Positions 50,284 through 61,402 are shown, counted from the stretch's first letter. The stretch: DNA of 64,000 nt from Cerasibacillus quisquiliarum (GCF_014202495.1 NZ_JACHHA010000002.1:251587-315586), one strand, 5' to 3'. Notes: generated by a model from the letters alone, not told the origin. Numbers and translations: made by a program.

Positions 50284-50312
50284 AGTGTATAAGTAGATAG
50301 TTTGTTAGTCAA
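50284..50312 (-). promoter_or_regulatory. Promoter of fadR
   Basis: -35 TTGACT (50307-50312), 17-base spacer, -10 TACACT (50284-50289), directly adjoining the FadR box. Confidence 0.65.
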
Positions 50313-50363
50313 ATAATAAGCTCGTCTATTATTATATATATTAATAAAAAGCAGTCAACTTCT

Positions 50364-52043
50364 TTATTGAACTTTTTGTAAATCCTCCTCAATGAGTTGT
50401 CTTCGTAGTATCTTTCCTACGGCTGTTTTAGGTAGTTCTTCGCGAAATTCATAAATTCTTGGTACTTTATATGCTGCCAAATGTTTTCGACAATATTGAT
50501 CAAGTTCTTTTTCTGTTAATGCATAGCCTTTCTTCGGTACAATATAAGCCTTAACTGTTTCTCCACGATATGGATCAGGAATACCAGCAACTACCGCTTC
50601 CATGATACCTTCATGTTCATATAACACTTCTTCAATTTCCCGTGGATATATATTATATCCACCCGCAATTATCATATCTTTACTGCGATCAACAACATAA
50701 AAATAACCATCTTCATCCATATAACCTAAATCACCAGTCAATAACCAACCATCTTTAAATGCGTGTTCTGTTTCTTCAGGTTTGTTCCAATAGCCTTTCA
50801 TCACTTGTGGCCCTTTAATTGCAATTTCACCTATTTCACCTATTTCTGCTTCTTCACGTGTTTCCATATTTAGGATAGTAGCATCTGTATCAGGCCACGG
50901 TACGCCAATACTACCAGATACACGACGTCCCCAAACGAAGTTCGCATGTGTGACAGGTGATGTTTCGGTTAAGCCATATCCTTCTACTAATCGACCGCCT
51001 GTTATAGCTTCAAACTTTTGTTGTACATCAACTGGTAACGGAGCAGATCCACTAATACAAGCTTCAATGGAAGATAAGTCATATTTTTCTAATTTAGGAT
51101 GATTTAATATACCAACATATATTGTTGGTGCTCCAGGGAATAGTGTTGTTTTATGTTTTTCAATAGTTTTTAATACTTCCTCTGGTTCAAATTTTGGTAG
51201 TAACACCATTTTAGCACCAAACATAATCGACAAATTCATAACCGTTGTCATACCATATACATGGAAAAATGGTAATACGCCGAGAACAACTTCTTCTCCC
51301 TGTTTTGCTTTATAAATCCACGCTTGGCACATTTGTGTATTAGCAACTAAATTATAATGCGTCAGCATGACACCTTTCGGATAACCTGTTGTTCCACCTG
51401 TATATTGGAGTAAAGCCAAATCTTCTTTCGGATCAACTGAAACTTCTTGATACCTATTTGTATCCGCTTTCATTATTGTTGACCAAACATGCGTATCCTG
51501 TGATTGTTCAGGTTTTACGACAACACCGTATTGTTTCCTTTGTATAAATGGATATATTAAATTCTTAGGGAATGGTAAATAATCCTTAATACCTGTTACG
51601 ATGACATGCTCTAATTCTGTTTCATGTCTTACATTAGAGACCGTTGGAAACAATATATCTAAACAAACAATCACCTTTGCCCCTGAATCAGTTAGTTGAT
51701 ACACTAATTCTCTTTCTTTGTATAGTGGATTCGTTTGCACAACTACTCCACCGACTAATAATGCCCCATAATAACTGATAACGGCTTGTGGACTATTCGG
51801 TAGCATGACTGCTATACGATCACCTTTTTGAACCCCTAATTGTTGTAAATACGATGCAAATTGAATGGATTGATTATACAATTCCTGAAACGATATATCT
51901 TTCCCCAAAAAATGAAGCGCTTTCTTTTCTTTGTAATTTGAAGCAGCTTCCTTTAAAAAATCTTGTAATGGCTTTTCATCATAATCAATCGAAGTCGGTA
52001 TTTCTTCCGGATAATGAGCAAGCCACCTCTTCTTAAGAGTCAT
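50364..52043 (-). CDS. lcfA: Long-chain fatty acid--CoA ligase
   Basis: A 559-aa AMP-forming acyl-CoA synthetase. ATP-binding motif YTGGTTGYPKG (about 215-225), YGLTETSP and GWLLTGDLGY (core), and the C-terminal lysine in TAVGKILRR. Activates fatty acids before beta-oxidation. The second ATG (MTLKKRW) is six bases after GGAGGAG; the first abuts it. Upstream of fadR. Confidence 0.96.
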   Translation of the reverse strand: MTLKKRWLAHYPEEIPTSIDYDEKPLQDFLKEAASNYKEKKALHFLGKDISFQELYNQSIQFASYLQQLGVQKGDRIAVMLPNSPQAVISYYGALLVGGVVVQTNPLYKERELVYQLTDSGAKVIVCLDILFPTVSNVRHETELEHVIVTGIKDYLPFPKNLIYPFIQRKQYGVVVKPEQSQDTHVWSTIMKADTNRYQEVSVDPKEDLALLQYTGGTTGYPKGVMLTHYNLVANTQMCQAWIYKAKQGEEVVLGVLPFFHVYGMTTVMNLSIMFGAKMVLLPKFEPEEVLKTIEKHKTTLFPGAPTIYVGILNHPKLEKYDLSSIEACISGSAPLPVDVQQKFEAITGGRLVEGYGLTETSPVTHANFVWGRRVSGSIGVPWPDTDATILNMETREEAEIGEIGEIAIKGPQVMKGYWNKPEETEHAFKDGWLLTGDLGYMDEDGYFYVVDRSKDMIIAGGYNIYPREIEEVLYEHEGIMEAVVAGIPDPYRGETVKAYIVPKKGYALTEKELDQYCRKHLAAYKVPRIYEFREELPKTAVGKILRRQLIEEDLQKVQ

Positions 52044-52124
52044 TTTCATCTCCTCCTTTGTTATTATGTATATCCATTATACCGACTTCCATGCTTTTTT
52101 AAAAATATTTATTCTTATCATTAT

Positions 52125-52205
52125 CTAAATTTGAATTAAATATATAACACCGATAACGACAAATAATATCGATACGACTATTAATACTTTCGCTAACGTT
52201 TCCAT
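52125..52205 (-). CDS. Small membrane protein, 26 aa
   Basis: An open frame with an AAGGAGAG site six bases before its ATG. The peptide begins METLAKVLIVVSILFVVIG and ends VIYLIQI: one hydrophobic helix nearly throughout. It lies 12 bases after the yshE stop and before lcfA. Probably translated given the site; function unknown. Confidence 0.6.
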   Translation of the reverse strand: METLAKVLIVVSILFVVIGVIYLIQI

Positions 52206-52217
52206 TATATTCTCTCC

Positions 52218-52631
52218 TTAACCAACACTAATACTTGCTCCAATGACAAATGACAAACCAAGAGAGATGATTAATGACAAAAGACCAACTGCCATATTGC
52301 CTTTTCCTATTTCTTCATCAATTTTAATTGTTGGCGTTAAAAATTCAAAAATAAAATAGCCTGATAGTAATAGGAGAAAGCCAAGTGTTCCCCATCCTAT
52401 ACTCTGTAAAAGCGTATCATTATGCTCAATAGAATAGCGAAAAATAATCGCAATCCCTATAATCTTACCTCCTGTCGCCATTGCAACAGCGAGGTTTCCT
52501 TTTTTTATTTCTTCCCAGTTTTTATATGATGTGACAATTTCAAATATCGCCAAAAAAACAAATGAACAGAGAATAACAACACTATATCTTGCAACAGTTT
52601 CGACTACAACATTTTCCCAAAAGCCATTCAT
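52218..52631 (-). CDS. yshE: DUF350 membrane protein YshE
   Basis: A 137-aa protein with four hydrophobic helices in two repeats (KGNLAVAMATGGKIIGIAII; GKGNMAVGLLSLIISLGLS), the mark of DUF350. Start uncertain: ATG at 52631 or the GTG one codon earlier; both follow GGGAG. Follows mutS2 closely, as in B. subtilis. Function unknown. Confidence 0.9.
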   Translation of the reverse strand: MNGFWENVVVETVARYSVVILCSFVFLAIFEIVTSYKNWEEIKKGNLAVAMATGGKIIGIAIIFRYSIEHNDTLLQSIGWGTLGFLLLLSGYFIFEFLTPTIKIDEEIGKGNMAVGLLSLIISLGLSFVIGASISVG

Positions 52632-52658
52632 CACATTCATCTCCCATTTGAACACATT

Positions 52659-55001
52659 TTATTTAAGTGTTAAAACTGTTACGCCATTTCCACCTTCATT
52701 TATTTTACCTGACCGATAAGAGTCAATAGATGGGTGTGATTTAGCAAAGTCATGAACGCCTTTTCTCAAGGCACCTGTCCCTTTTCCATGAATGATATAT
52801 ACTTGATCATATCCTGCTAACAGAGCGTCATCAAGATATTTTTCTAATTCTAATAATGCATCTTCAAAACGTTCCCCACGCAAATCGAGTTCATTTTTAA
52901 CATGGTATTGTTTTCCTTTAACTGTTGCTACTGGATTAACATATGCTTGCTCTCTTTTTCCAACTAACATTAAGTCTTTACGTTTTACTTTTAACTTCAT
53001 CATACCTACTTGAACGAAATATTCATTTTTACCGAGTTGTTCAACTATCGTTCCTTGTTGATTTAACGAAATGAGCTTTACTTCATCACCAATAGCTAAT
53101 TCAACGTCTTCTTGTTCAGTCATTGTTTGAGAAGCTGTTTTCTCTTTAACAAGTGTTGGTTCGGCTTCATCTAACGCCTTCTTTGCTTCAATCCACTTAT
53201 GTTCTTTAATCTGAGCATGACTTTTCATATTTCTTAACTCTTCAACAATTATTTCCGCTTCTTCACGTGCTTTTTCAATCGCTTTTTGAGCTTTTTCCTC
53301 GGCTATTTTAAATAAAGATTCCCGCTTTTGCTCAAAAATAACAACTGCTTGTTTTAATTCATGTAACAGCTGCTCACTTTCCAATAAAATACGATGAGCC
53401 TGTTCATAATCTTTTTCTGCTTGGATATTAGATTGTTCTAAAGAAGAAATCATCTGTTCTACACTTTTGGAATCTGTCCCTATATGCGATTTCGCCCGTT
53501 CAATAATATGCTCTGAAAGACCAAGACGTTGAGATATATCAAATGCATTACTTTTTCCTGGTACACCGATAAGTAATCGATACGTAGGTTGTAACGTCTC
53601 TACATCAAACTCCATTGAAGCATTAATAACTTGTTCTCGGTTATATCCGTATGCTTTTAATTCGGGATAATGTGTTGTTGCGATGACACGAGCTCCCCTT
53701 GAAACAGCTTCATCGAGTATAGCAATTGCTAAAGCAGCACCTTCTTGTGGATCTGTACCAGCACCCAACTCATCGAATAAGACAAGTGATTGCTCATCCA
53801 TATCTTCCATAATCTGAACAATATTTTTCATATGAGATGAGAATGTACTCAAGTTCTGTTCAATAGATTGCTCATCACCAATATCAGCATATACATGGTT
53901 GAAAACAGCTAATTCACATCCATCTAACGCTGGGACTTGTAATCCGGCTTGTGCCATTAACGTGAAAAGCCCGACCATCTTTAATGTAACGGTTTTTCCA
54001 CCTGTATTGGGACCTGTGATAACGATGGATGTAAATTCTTTTCCAATTTCAATATCATTGGCAACGACTTCTTCCATTTTAATAAGTGGATGACGTGCTT
54101 GCTTCATCCGAATAAATCCGTGATGATTCATAGTCGGACGTGAAGCCCGCATTTCCTGTGCAAGTTTACCACGTGCATGAATAAAATCAATTTTAGCAAG
54201 TATATCAATATTTTGTTCTAGCTCAAGGCGATGTTCTGCGATACGTTGAGTTAACTCAGTTAAAATACGTTCAATTTCTCTCTTTTCTTCCATTTTACCT
54301 TCTCGCATTTTATTATTTAACTCAACAACGATGCGTGGTTCCATAAATAATGTTTGCCCAGATGCGGATTGATCATGCACGATACCACCAATTGTCGCAC
54401 GATATTCTTGTTTAACTGGAATGACATAACGATCATTGCGAATCGTAACTATAGCGTCTGATAACATTTTACTACGTAAACGCGTCAATTCATTTAATTT
54501 TTGCCGAATTCTACTTTCGTATGAGCGAATTGCTGAGCGAATATTTTTTAATTTACTAGAAGCTTCATCTTTAATATCACCTTGATCATCAATACAACGG
54601 GTAATATGTTGTTCTAAAGGTCGCAGTGATTTAATCTTTTCCGCTAATCCTTTTAACAATGGGATATCTATCTCTAAAGACTCAATGGCATTTTTTGTTT
54701 GTCTACCACCATAAATGGTACTAGCGACTTGTATACATTCCTCAGCGTTTAATACGCCTCCAATCGAGCTTCGCTTTAAACTACTCCTTATATCAAATAT
54801 CCCTCCTAAAGGTATGTTCTTATTTAGCCGTAAAATGTGAACGATCTCATCTGTTTCAGACTGCTTTTCATTCACTTTCTCAATCTCTGTATACGGTTTT
54901 ATACGTTGTGCTCGTTCTTTACCCAAAGTCGTTTCTGTATGAGCACATAAACGTTTAACAATCTTATCAAATTCTAAAACGTGGTGAATGCGTTCATTCA
55001 T
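52659..55001 (-). CDS. mutSB: MutS2 (endonuclease MutSB)
   Basis: A 780-aa MutS2 protein. ATPase Walker A GPNTGGKT (about 332-339), [12 protein letters not shown] (Walker B/ D-loop), a long coiled coil (about 510-640) and a C-terminal Smr nuclease domain with [13 protein letters not shown] and [13 protein letters not shown]. In bacilli MutS2 also rescues collided ribosomes. Part of zapA-cvpA-polX-mutS2-yshE. Confidence 0.97.
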   Translation of the reverse strand: MNERIHHVLEFDKIVKRLCAHTETTLGKERAQRIKPYTEIEKVNEKQSETDEIVHILRLNKNIPLGGIFDIRSSLKRSSIGGVLNAEECIQVASTIYGGRQTKNAIESLEIDIPLLKGLAEKIKSLRPLEQHITRCIDDQGDIKDEASSKLKNIRSAIRSYESRIRQKLNELTRLRSKMLSDAIVTIRNDRYVIPVKQEYRATIGGIVHDQSASGQTLFMEPRIVVELNNKMREGKMEEKREIERILTELTQRIAEHRLELEQNIDILAKIDFIHARGKLAQEMRASRPTMNHHGFIRMKQARHPLIKMEEVVANDIEIGKEFTSIVITGPNTGGKTVTLKMVGLFTLMAQAGLQVPALDGCELAVFNHVYADIGDEQSIEQNLSTFSSHMKNIVQIMEDMDEQSLVLFDELGAGTDPQEGAALAIAILDEAVSRGARVIATTHYPELKAYGYNREQVINASMEFDVETLQPTYRLLIGVPGKSNAFDISQRLGLSEHIIERAKSHIGTDSKSVEQMISSLEQSNIQAEKDYEQAHRILLESEQLLHELKQAVVIFEQKRESLFKIAEEKAQKAIEKAREEAEIIVEELRNMKSHAQIKEHKWIEAKKALDEAEPTLVKEKTASQTMTEQEDVELAIGDEVKLISLNQQGTIVEQLGKNEYFVQVGMMKLKVKRKDLMLVGKREQAYVNPVATVKGKQYHVKNELDLRGERFEDALLELEKYLDDALLAGYDQVYIIHGKGTGALRKGVHDFAKSHPSIDSYRSGKINEGGNGVTVLTLK

Positions 55002-55034
55002 ACGTCATACTCCTTTATATCCTAATTCGCCTCT

Positions 55035-56753
55035 TTACCTTTTCTTGTTAATAAACCGCATTAATTTGTCTTTTGACCATGTATTTAGGACATCCTCTTT
55101 TTGCAACCACCCTTTACGTGCAATACCGACACCATATTTAATATCATCTAAAGTATCCTGTTTATGGGCATCTGTATTAATAGCGATTTTTACCCCATTC
55201 TCCTTTGCGATTCGTGTCCATTTCGCAGATAAATCAAATCGATGTGGATTCGAATTTATTTCTAACGCTGTACCAGTTTCGGCTGCAGCTTCAATTAAAC
55301 GTTTTAAATCTAGGCGGTATCCTGGTCTTCTACCAATTAGTCTACCAGTTGGATGGGCGATGAGCGAAACATATGGATTTTCTAATGCTTGTAAAAGTCG
55401 GTACATTATTTTATCTTCACTTTGTTGGAAACTTGAATGAATAGCACCAATAACAAAATCCATTTCTTTTAAAAACTCATTAGAAAAGTCTAATCGTCCG
55501 TCTGGTAAAATGTCCATCTCAACTCCAGCAAAAATATGAATATCCGTATATGTTTCATTTAGTTTTTCAATTTCCTCACGCTGCATACGAAGGCGTTTTT
55601 CATTTAGTCCATTCGCTACAAAAAGCGACTTTGAATGATCAGTAATAGCAATATATTCATATCCGCGTTTCCTAGCACTTTCAACCATTTCTTCTAATGA
55701 ATGGGCTCCATCACTCCAGGTGGTGTGCATATGCAAATCTCCCTTTATGTCACACACATTAAGGACAGGTACTTCTTTAGTAAATGCTTCGATTTCTCCT
55801 TTATTTTGACGAACTTCTGGTGGAATTTCATGGAGACCGAAATGGTTAAAAAATGCTCTTTCTGATGGAAATGTAAGTAGTTCTTTCGTATTTTCAATTT
55901 CAACTCCATATTCATTGATTTTTTCACCACGGGCTTTCGCTAATTGACGCATTGCCACATTATGTTCTTTTGAACCTGTAAAATGATGTAAAGTTGTAGG
56001 GAACTCTGCTTCTTTAACAAGACGAAAATCAACTTGAATCCCAAGTGAGTCTTCTAATATAACAGATACTTTTGTATTTCCAGATGCAATAACTTTTTGA
56101 ATTCCATCCATATTCAATAGATAATTACGCACTTTCTCGGGTTTATCTGTTGCAATAATAAAATCAATATCCCGAATCATTTCTTCTAATCGTCTTAAAC
56201 TACCTGCAACGGAGAATTTCTGAATATGTGGACCGTTCTCTAAATACTTAGAAAGGCGATTAGCAATGGGTAATACTGTGGCAATGGGGAATCTTTCTGG
56301 CCGCTTATTTGCCTGTTCAAGCGCATGTAAAATATTTTGTGCTGATTTCTCACCAAATCCTGGTAATTTTTCTATCTTTTTATCAAGAATTGCTTTTTTT
56401 AATGATGCTTCATCTGTCACTCCAAGTTCCTGATAAAATTTTGCTAATGTTTTGCCACCTAGCCCTGGAACATTTAATAATGATAATAAACCTTTTGGAA
56501 TTTCTCGTTCTAATTCAGCCAATGTTTCCGAATGACCTTCCAATAAATATTCAACAATCACCGCATTTGTTCCTTTTCCAATCCCTTTAATAGACGTGAA
56601 ATCTTCTATTTCACTTAAAGAGCGGGCATCTGCTTCTAATGCAGCAGCTGCACGTCTATAAGCTGAAATTTTAAATGGATTTTCCCCTTTTATTTCAAGG
56701 TATAGAGCAATTTTTTCAAGCAATTGAATAACATCTTTCTTATTCTTTGCCAA
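55035..56753 (-). CDS. polX: DNA polymerase X with PHP domain
   Basis: A 572-aa repair polymerase. Helix-hairpin-helix (TSIKGIGKGT, NVPGLGGKTLAKF), pol X nucleotidyltransferase with GSLRRLEEMIRDIDFI (about 185-200) and a C-terminal PHP phosphoesterase (from about 335, DLHMHTTWSDG, ITDHS, EVEM-type GVEMDI, NTDAH). The TTG six bases after GAGGTG fits better than the in-frame GTG at 56762, which overlaps that site. Confidence 0.95.
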   Translation of the reverse strand: MAKNKKDVIQLLEKIALYLEIKGENPFKISAYRRAAAALEADARSLSEIEDFTSIKGIGKGTNAVIVEYLLEGHSETLAELEREIPKGLLSLLNVPGLGGKTLAKFYQELGVTDEASLKKAILDKKIEKLPGFGEKSAQNILHALEQANKRPERFPIATVLPIANRLSKYLENGPHIQKFSVAGSLRRLEEMIRDIDFIIATDKPEKVRNYLLNMDGIQKVIASGNTKVSVILEDSLGIQVDFRLVKEAEFPTTLHHFTGSKEHNVAMRQLAKARGEKINEYGVEIENTKELLTFPSERAFFNHFGLHEIPPEVRQNKGEIEAFTKEVPVLNVCDIKGDLHMHTTWSDGAHSLEEMVESARKRGYEYIAITDHSKSLFVANGLNEKRLRMQREEIEKLNETYTDIHIFAGVEMDILPDGRLDFSNEFLKEMDFVIGAIHSSFQQSEDKIMYRLLQALENPYVSLIAHPTGRLIGRRPGYRLDLKRLIEAAAETGTALEINSNPHRFDLSAKWTRIAKENGVKIAINTDAHKQDTLDDIKYGVGIARKGWLQKEDVLNTWSKDKLMRFINKKR

Positions 56754-56858
56754 TGCAATCACCTCATTTTCTCATATTAAACGAAAAAGACTCATTCCAT
56801 AACAGGACTTAACAGATTAAACCTGAAGAATCAGCCTTTTTCTATATATTCATTCATC

Positions 56859-57413
56859 TTATAAATTAATGATATAATGTAAGCTAACAAACCACAGATC
56901 CTTTAACTTTTCTGATAAAAAAGGTGTACTTTTAATCATTGTTTGTGCTAATGATGACTGATTTATCATATCTTGAACTGGATCTATAGGCGTCAATGAT
57001 AAAATAAATAAAACGATAAAGACGAGTAAATAAACTTCAATAAATCCTAAAATGCCTCCACTTACTTTATTAACTGCATGAAGAATCGGTAATGATGCTA
57101 CAAAATCTAGCATTGAAGCCAATATTTGTAAAGCTATTTTCGTAGCGAAGAAGATAATCATAAATGAAATCATATTATAAAAAGCGTCTTGAGCTAATGA
57201 TGAATTTAATATATCTGCCCATATATGATCGCCTTTCAATCCAGGAAATGGAATCCACATTGTTATACGCTCAGCTAACTTCTTATAATTTAATACAGCT
57301 ACAATAAACGCAACGATAAAGCCGATGAGATGGAACACTTGCAAGATTAACCCACGCTTCATTCCCATTAAAATACCAAAGATTAATAAGAAAATAATTA
57401 ATAAGCTCATCAT
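56859..57413 (-). CDS. cvpA: CvpA-family membrane protein
   Basis: A 184-aa protein with four hydrophobic helices, YshB in B. subtilis. The start is one of two adjacent ATGs (57413 or 57410), two bases after the zapA stop. CvpA proteins are linked to envelope integrity and colicin V; the role here is unknown. Confidence 0.9.
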   Translation of the reverse strand: MMSLLIIFLLIFGILMGMKRGLILQVFHLIGFIVAFIVAVLNYKKLAERITMWIPFPGLKGDHIWADILNSSLAQDAFYNMISFMIIFFATKIALQILASMLDFVASLPILHAVNKVSGGILGFIEVYLLVFIVLFILSLTPIDPVQDMINQSSLAQTMIKSTPFLSEKLKDLWFVSLHYIINL

Positions 57414-57414
57414 T

Positions 57415-57684
57415 CTACTTTCCTCTTCCTCTACCTTTTTTCATGGAGCCGAGTAATGTTGCGTAATCTTCCTTAAGTTTTAAGTAATTGTTCATTGTAT
57501 TAACTGCAGTTAATACAGCTAAACTTGTTGTATCAAGACTTTGATTCATTTTTTGTATCTCTTGCATCTTTTGATCAACTAGACTTGCTACGAGTTGAAC
57601 ATGTGAAGCAGGCTCATTACCAACTATTGTATATGAACGATTGTGAATCATGACAGTTGTACGATTTTTCTCTTCTTGCTCCAT
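57415..57684 (-). CDS. zapA: Cell division protein ZapA
   Basis: An 89-aa FtsZ-binding protein that bundles Z-ring filaments. TTVMIHNRSYTIVGNEPASH (about 10-29) is the N-terminal domain and a coiled coil follows to a basic tail KKGRGRGK. The ATG is eight bases after GGAGG; five codons upstream are excluded. In B. subtilis rnhC lies next to it; it is absent here. Confidence 0.93.
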   Translation of the reverse strand: MEQEEKNRTTVMIHNRSYTIVGNEPASHVQLVASLVDQKMQEIQKMNQSLDTTSLAVLTAVNTMNNYLKLKEDYATLLGSMKKGRGRGK

Positions 57685-57887
57685 CTTACATTCCTCCATA
57701 TATTCCTACTACCAATTGATACACAATTTAAAAAAACAAATTTCCTTATTTTATCTTAACATGAAGTAAAGCATTTGGGAAACTCTAATTTCAAGCACAG
57801 TTTCTGACAAAATGTCAAGCATTTGTTCGACTCGTTTAAATTCTTCATTTGTGTATTTTACATTTGGTTGATGAGCATTTGTAATTG

Positions 57888-57921
57888 AAAAGGAGCCCCT
57901 ACTCTTATGGGGACTCCTTTT
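57888..57921 (-). terminator. Terminator after pheT
   Basis: AAAAGGAGCCCC pairs with GGGGACTCCTTTT with one mismatch, T-rich downstream on the minus strand. Nothing else is visible in 57685-57887. Confidence 0.85.
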
Positions 57922-57923
57922 AC

Positions 57924-60353
57924 TTATGAACGAACATAAGCATCAAATGTTTTATTAACTTGTTCAATAATGTCTTTAAAAGATATATCTACTTCGTCAT
58001 CTTTTAATGTTTTATTAGGATCTTGATAGACTAGGTTGTATGCAACCGATTTTTTACCTTTTGGCAAATGTTCACCACTATACACATCAAATATATGAAC
58101 TGCTTTAACGAGTGGTGAGCCTATCTTTTCGATTAATGATTTGACATCACCTGCTAACACATCTTCATCCAAAATAAAAGCTACATCACGTTCAATCGAT
58201 GGATATTTAGGAATTGGTTCATATGTTGCATGATGCGTATGTGCATCTAAAATGGCCTCAGCATTTAAATCAAACACATAAGTTTCTTTTAAATCCATTT
58301 CCTTCTGCACAAGAGGATGAATTTGACCTAAAAAGCCTATTGGCTCGTTATTCATATATATTGTCGCACAACGACCAGGATGCATTTGTGGAAGTTTGGA
58401 CGCTTTATACTCTATAGGTAATTGTAAGTATTGAAACAATCCTTCCAGTATACCTTTAACGACAAAGAAATCTACTTGTTTACTAGCACCTTGCCATTTA
58501 TGATCAACCCACTCACCCGTTAATGCTCCAGACAGACGCAATTCTTCGGCAGGCTGTTTCGTAATAACTTCTTCTTTTGAAATAAATATATTTCCCAACT
58601 CATAAAATGCCAAATCATATTCGTTTCGTGCTTTATTGTATGCGACTGATTTTAAAAGTTCTGGTATGAGACTCAACCGTAAATATTGATGATCTTCTGT
58701 CATTGGTTTTTGGACAGAAATAGGATGTGGGTTTATGGCTTGAATTTCAGGACTCAAAAAGCGCGTGGCATACTTTTCTTTCGTCAACGCATATGTCCTT
58801 GCTTCCATTAATCCAGCACCTTGTAAAAATGTTCTCAATTTACGAATCAGTTGTTGACGATTTGTTAAAGCACCAACTTGTGAAAAATGCTTTGGTAATG
58901 TGTAAGGTAAATGATCATATCCATAAATACGAGCCACTTCTTCTAACATATCTTCAAAAATAGTAATGTCCCCACGGCGAGTTGGAACATGCACTGTGAA
59001 TTCTTTATTCTCTTGCTCGTAGTCGAAGCGAAGCTTTTTTAAAATATGTGCGATTTCTTCTGATGTCATTTCTGACCCTAAACGCTTATTAATGTTATCA
59101 GTATTTATTACAACCGTCTTCTCTGAACGATCTAATTTATCATATTCCACAACACCTTTTAACACTTGTGCATTCGCATATTTCTCTAATAATTGACATG
59201 CTCTAACGCCTGCTTGACGAACACGATTAGGATCAACGCCTTTTTCAAATCTAGTACTCGCTTCACTTCGTAATCCCGTCTTTTTCACCGTTTTTCTAAC
59301 GGAACCTGGATCAAAATAAGCTGCCTCAAGTAAGATATTTGTCGTCCCATCATGAACCTCTGTATTAGCACCACCCATAACACCTGCTAAAGCAATTGGT
59401 TCTTTTCCATTTGTAATGACTAAATCTTCATTTGTCAATTGTCGTTCCACATTATCCAACGTTTCAATCTTTTCTCCTTCAATTGCTCGACGAACAAGTA
59501 TATCTTTACTGTTTAAACGATCATAGTCAAATGCATGAAGGGGTTGTCCATACTCTAAAAGGACGTAATTTGTAATATCGACAACATTATTAATCGGACG
59601 AATGCCTGCAGCCATTAAAAAATGTTGCATCCACAATGGGGATGGTTTAATGTCAACGTTTTTTACGATAAAAGCTCCATAGTATGAACATAAATCTGTT
59701 GACTCGACAGTTACATTCACATAGTGTTTAGCTTCTTCATCAATTTCATTGACACTTACCTCTGGTAAACGAAGAGGCTGATCCAAAATAGCTGCTACTT
59801 CATAAGCAACACCTAACATACTTAAACTATCGGCACGATTTGGTGTTAAATCAAACTCTAAAACGACATCATCCAAATTAAGTAACGATTCTACCCGCTC
59901 TCCAACATGAACGTCATCTGGAAAAATATAAATACCATCAGCATACTCACTTGGAATATACTTTTCATCGATTCCTAATTCCTGTAATGAACAAATCATC
60001 CCGTTTGATTCAACACCACGTAATGTAACTTTTTTAATCTTTATGTTACCTGGTAAAGTTGCACCTGGTTTTGCCACAATAACTTTTTGTCCTTTTGCCA
60101 CATTCGGTGCACCACATACGATTTGCAAAGTCTCATCTTGACCAATATCAACATGACAGACTTTTAGCTTATCAGCATTCGGATGTTTTTCACATGATTC
60201 CACATAACCAACGATAACATCTGGATTTGCTTCACCTATGTATTCAATACGTTCGACTTCAATCCCTGATTTTGTGATTCGTTCTGCTAATTCTTCAGGA
60301 CTAATATGAGATATATCAACATATTTATTTAACCAATTTAATGATACGAGCAT
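57924..60353 (-). CDS. pheT: Phenylalanyl-tRNA synthetase beta subunit
   Basis: An 809-aa subunit. An N-terminal EMAP-like tRNA-binding domain (about 40-150), B3/B4 editing domain (about 210-385), B5 domain (about 405-480), and a C-terminal FDX-ACB anticodon-binding domain (about 715-809). It pairs with PheS in an alpha2-beta2 enzyme. The stop of pheS precedes it by about 15 bases. Confidence 0.98.
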   Translation of the reverse strand: MLVSLNWLNKYVDISHISPEELAERITKSGIEVERIEYIGEANPDVIVGYVESCEKHPNADKLKVCHVDIGQDETLQIVCGAPNVAKGQKVIVAKPGATLPGNIKIKKVTLRGVESNGMICSLQELGIDEKYIPSEYADGIYIFPDDVHVGERVESLLNLDDVVLEFDLTPNRADSLSMLGVAYEVAAILDQPLRLPEVSVNEIDEEAKHYVNVTVESTDLCSYYGAFIVKNVDIKPSPLWMQHFLMAAGIRPINNVVDITNYVLLEYGQPLHAFDYDRLNSKDILVRRAIEGEKIETLDNVERQLTNEDLVITNGKEPIALAGVMGGANTEVHDGTTNILLEAAYFDPGSVRKTVKKTGLRSEASTRFEKGVDPNRVRQAGVRACQLLEKYANAQVLKGVVEYDKLDRSEKTVVINTDNINKRLGSEMTSEEIAHILKKLRFDYEQENKEFTVHVPTRRGDITIFEDMLEEVARIYGYDHLPYTLPKHFSQVGALTNRQQLIRKLRTFLQGAGLMEARTYALTKEKYATRFLSPEIQAINPHPISVQKPMTEDHQYLRLSLIPELLKSVAYNKARNEYDLAFYELGNIFISKEEVITKQPAEELRLSGALTGEWVDHKWQGASKQVDFFVVKGILEGLFQYLQLPIEYKASKLPQMHPGRCATIYMNNEPIGFLGQIHPLVQKEMDLKETYVFDLNAEAILDAHTHHATYEPIPKYPSIERDVAFILDEDVLAGDVKSLIEKIGSPLVKAVHIFDVYSGEHLPKGKKSVAYNLVYQDPNKTLKDDEVDISFKDIIEQVNKTFDAYVRS

Positions 60354-60367
60354 AATATATAGACCTC

Positions 60368-61402
60368 CTAAGCTTGATGGTATTGCGTCACAAAGCGCTT
60401 GTCATTCATATAAAATTGTCGAATATCGTTGACCCCGTACTTTAACATAGCAATTCGGTCTGTACCCATCCCGAATGCAAAGCCAGTATAAACTTTCGGG
60501 TCATAGCCTGCCATTTCTAACACTCGTGGGTGCACCATTCCCCCACCTAATACTTCAATCCAACCTGTTTGTTTACAAACAGAACAACCTTTCTTTGAAC
60601 ACACTTTACATGAAATATCCATTTCAACAGATGGTTCAGTAAATGGGAAAAAACTTGGACGAAGACGAATTTCACGATCTTCACCAAACATTTTTTTCGC
60701 AAACAAATTCAAAATGCCTTTTAAATCACTCATACGTACATCTTTATCAACGTATAAACCTTCTATTTGATTGAATTGATGTGAATGTGTCGCATCGTCA
60801 TGATCACGGCGATAAACGACACCTGGACAGATCATTTTGACTGGTTTTTCACCTTTATAAGCATTCATTGTTCGTGCTTGTACAGGGGATGTATGTGTTC
60901 TCAACAATAATTCATTTGTAATATAGAATGAATCTTGCATATCTCTAGCTGGATGATTTTGCGGTAAGTTTAACGCTTCAAAATTATAATAATCCGTCTC
61001 TACTTGTGGACCTTCTTTTACTTCAAAACCCATACCGATAAACAAATCTTCTATTTCTTGAACGATATGTGTTAATAGATGTGGTCCACCAACTTGGATA
61101 GGGCGACCAGGTAGTGTGACATCAATTACTTCTTCTTGTAATTGTTTATCCATTGCTTCTTGTTCTAACTTAGCTTGTTTTTCTTCAATTGATGATGTAA
61201 TAGCCTGACGGATCTTGTTGGCCATCTCACCAATAATCGGGCGTTCTTCTTTCGCTAACTTCCCCATACCTCTTAGGACACTTGTAATCGATCCTTTTTT
61301 CCCTAAATACTTAACTCTTAATTCTTGCAAAGACTTCATGTCATTAATATCTTTAATCTTAGCAACTGCTTCTTTATGAATCGTTTCGAGTTTTTCCTTC
61401 AT
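60368..61402 (-). CDS. pheS: Phenylalanyl-tRNA synthetase alpha subunit
   Basis: A 344-aa class II catalytic subunit. N-terminal coiled coil (1-90), core with motif 2 ([20 protein letters not shown], about 205-224) and motif 3 ([14 protein letters not shown], about 310-323). AGGAGG precedes the ATG. Controlled by a T-box. Confidence 0.98.
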   Translation of the reverse strand: MKEKLETIHKEAVAKIKDINDMKSLQELRVKYLGKKGSITSVLRGMGKLAKEERPIIGEMANKIRQAITSSIEEKQAKLEQEAMDKQLQEEVIDVTLPGRPIQVGGPHLLTHIVQEIEDLFIGMGFEVKEGPQVETDYYNFEALNLPQNHPARDMQDSFYITNELLLRTHTSPVQARTMNAYKGEKPVKMICPGVVYRRDHDDATHSHQFNQIEGLYVDKDVRMSDLKGILNLFAKKMFGEDREIRLRPSFFPFTEPSVEMDISCKVCSKKGCSVCKQTGWIEVLGGGMVHPRVLEMAGYDPKVYTGFAFGMGTDRIAMLKYGVNDIRQFYMNDKRFVTQYHQA

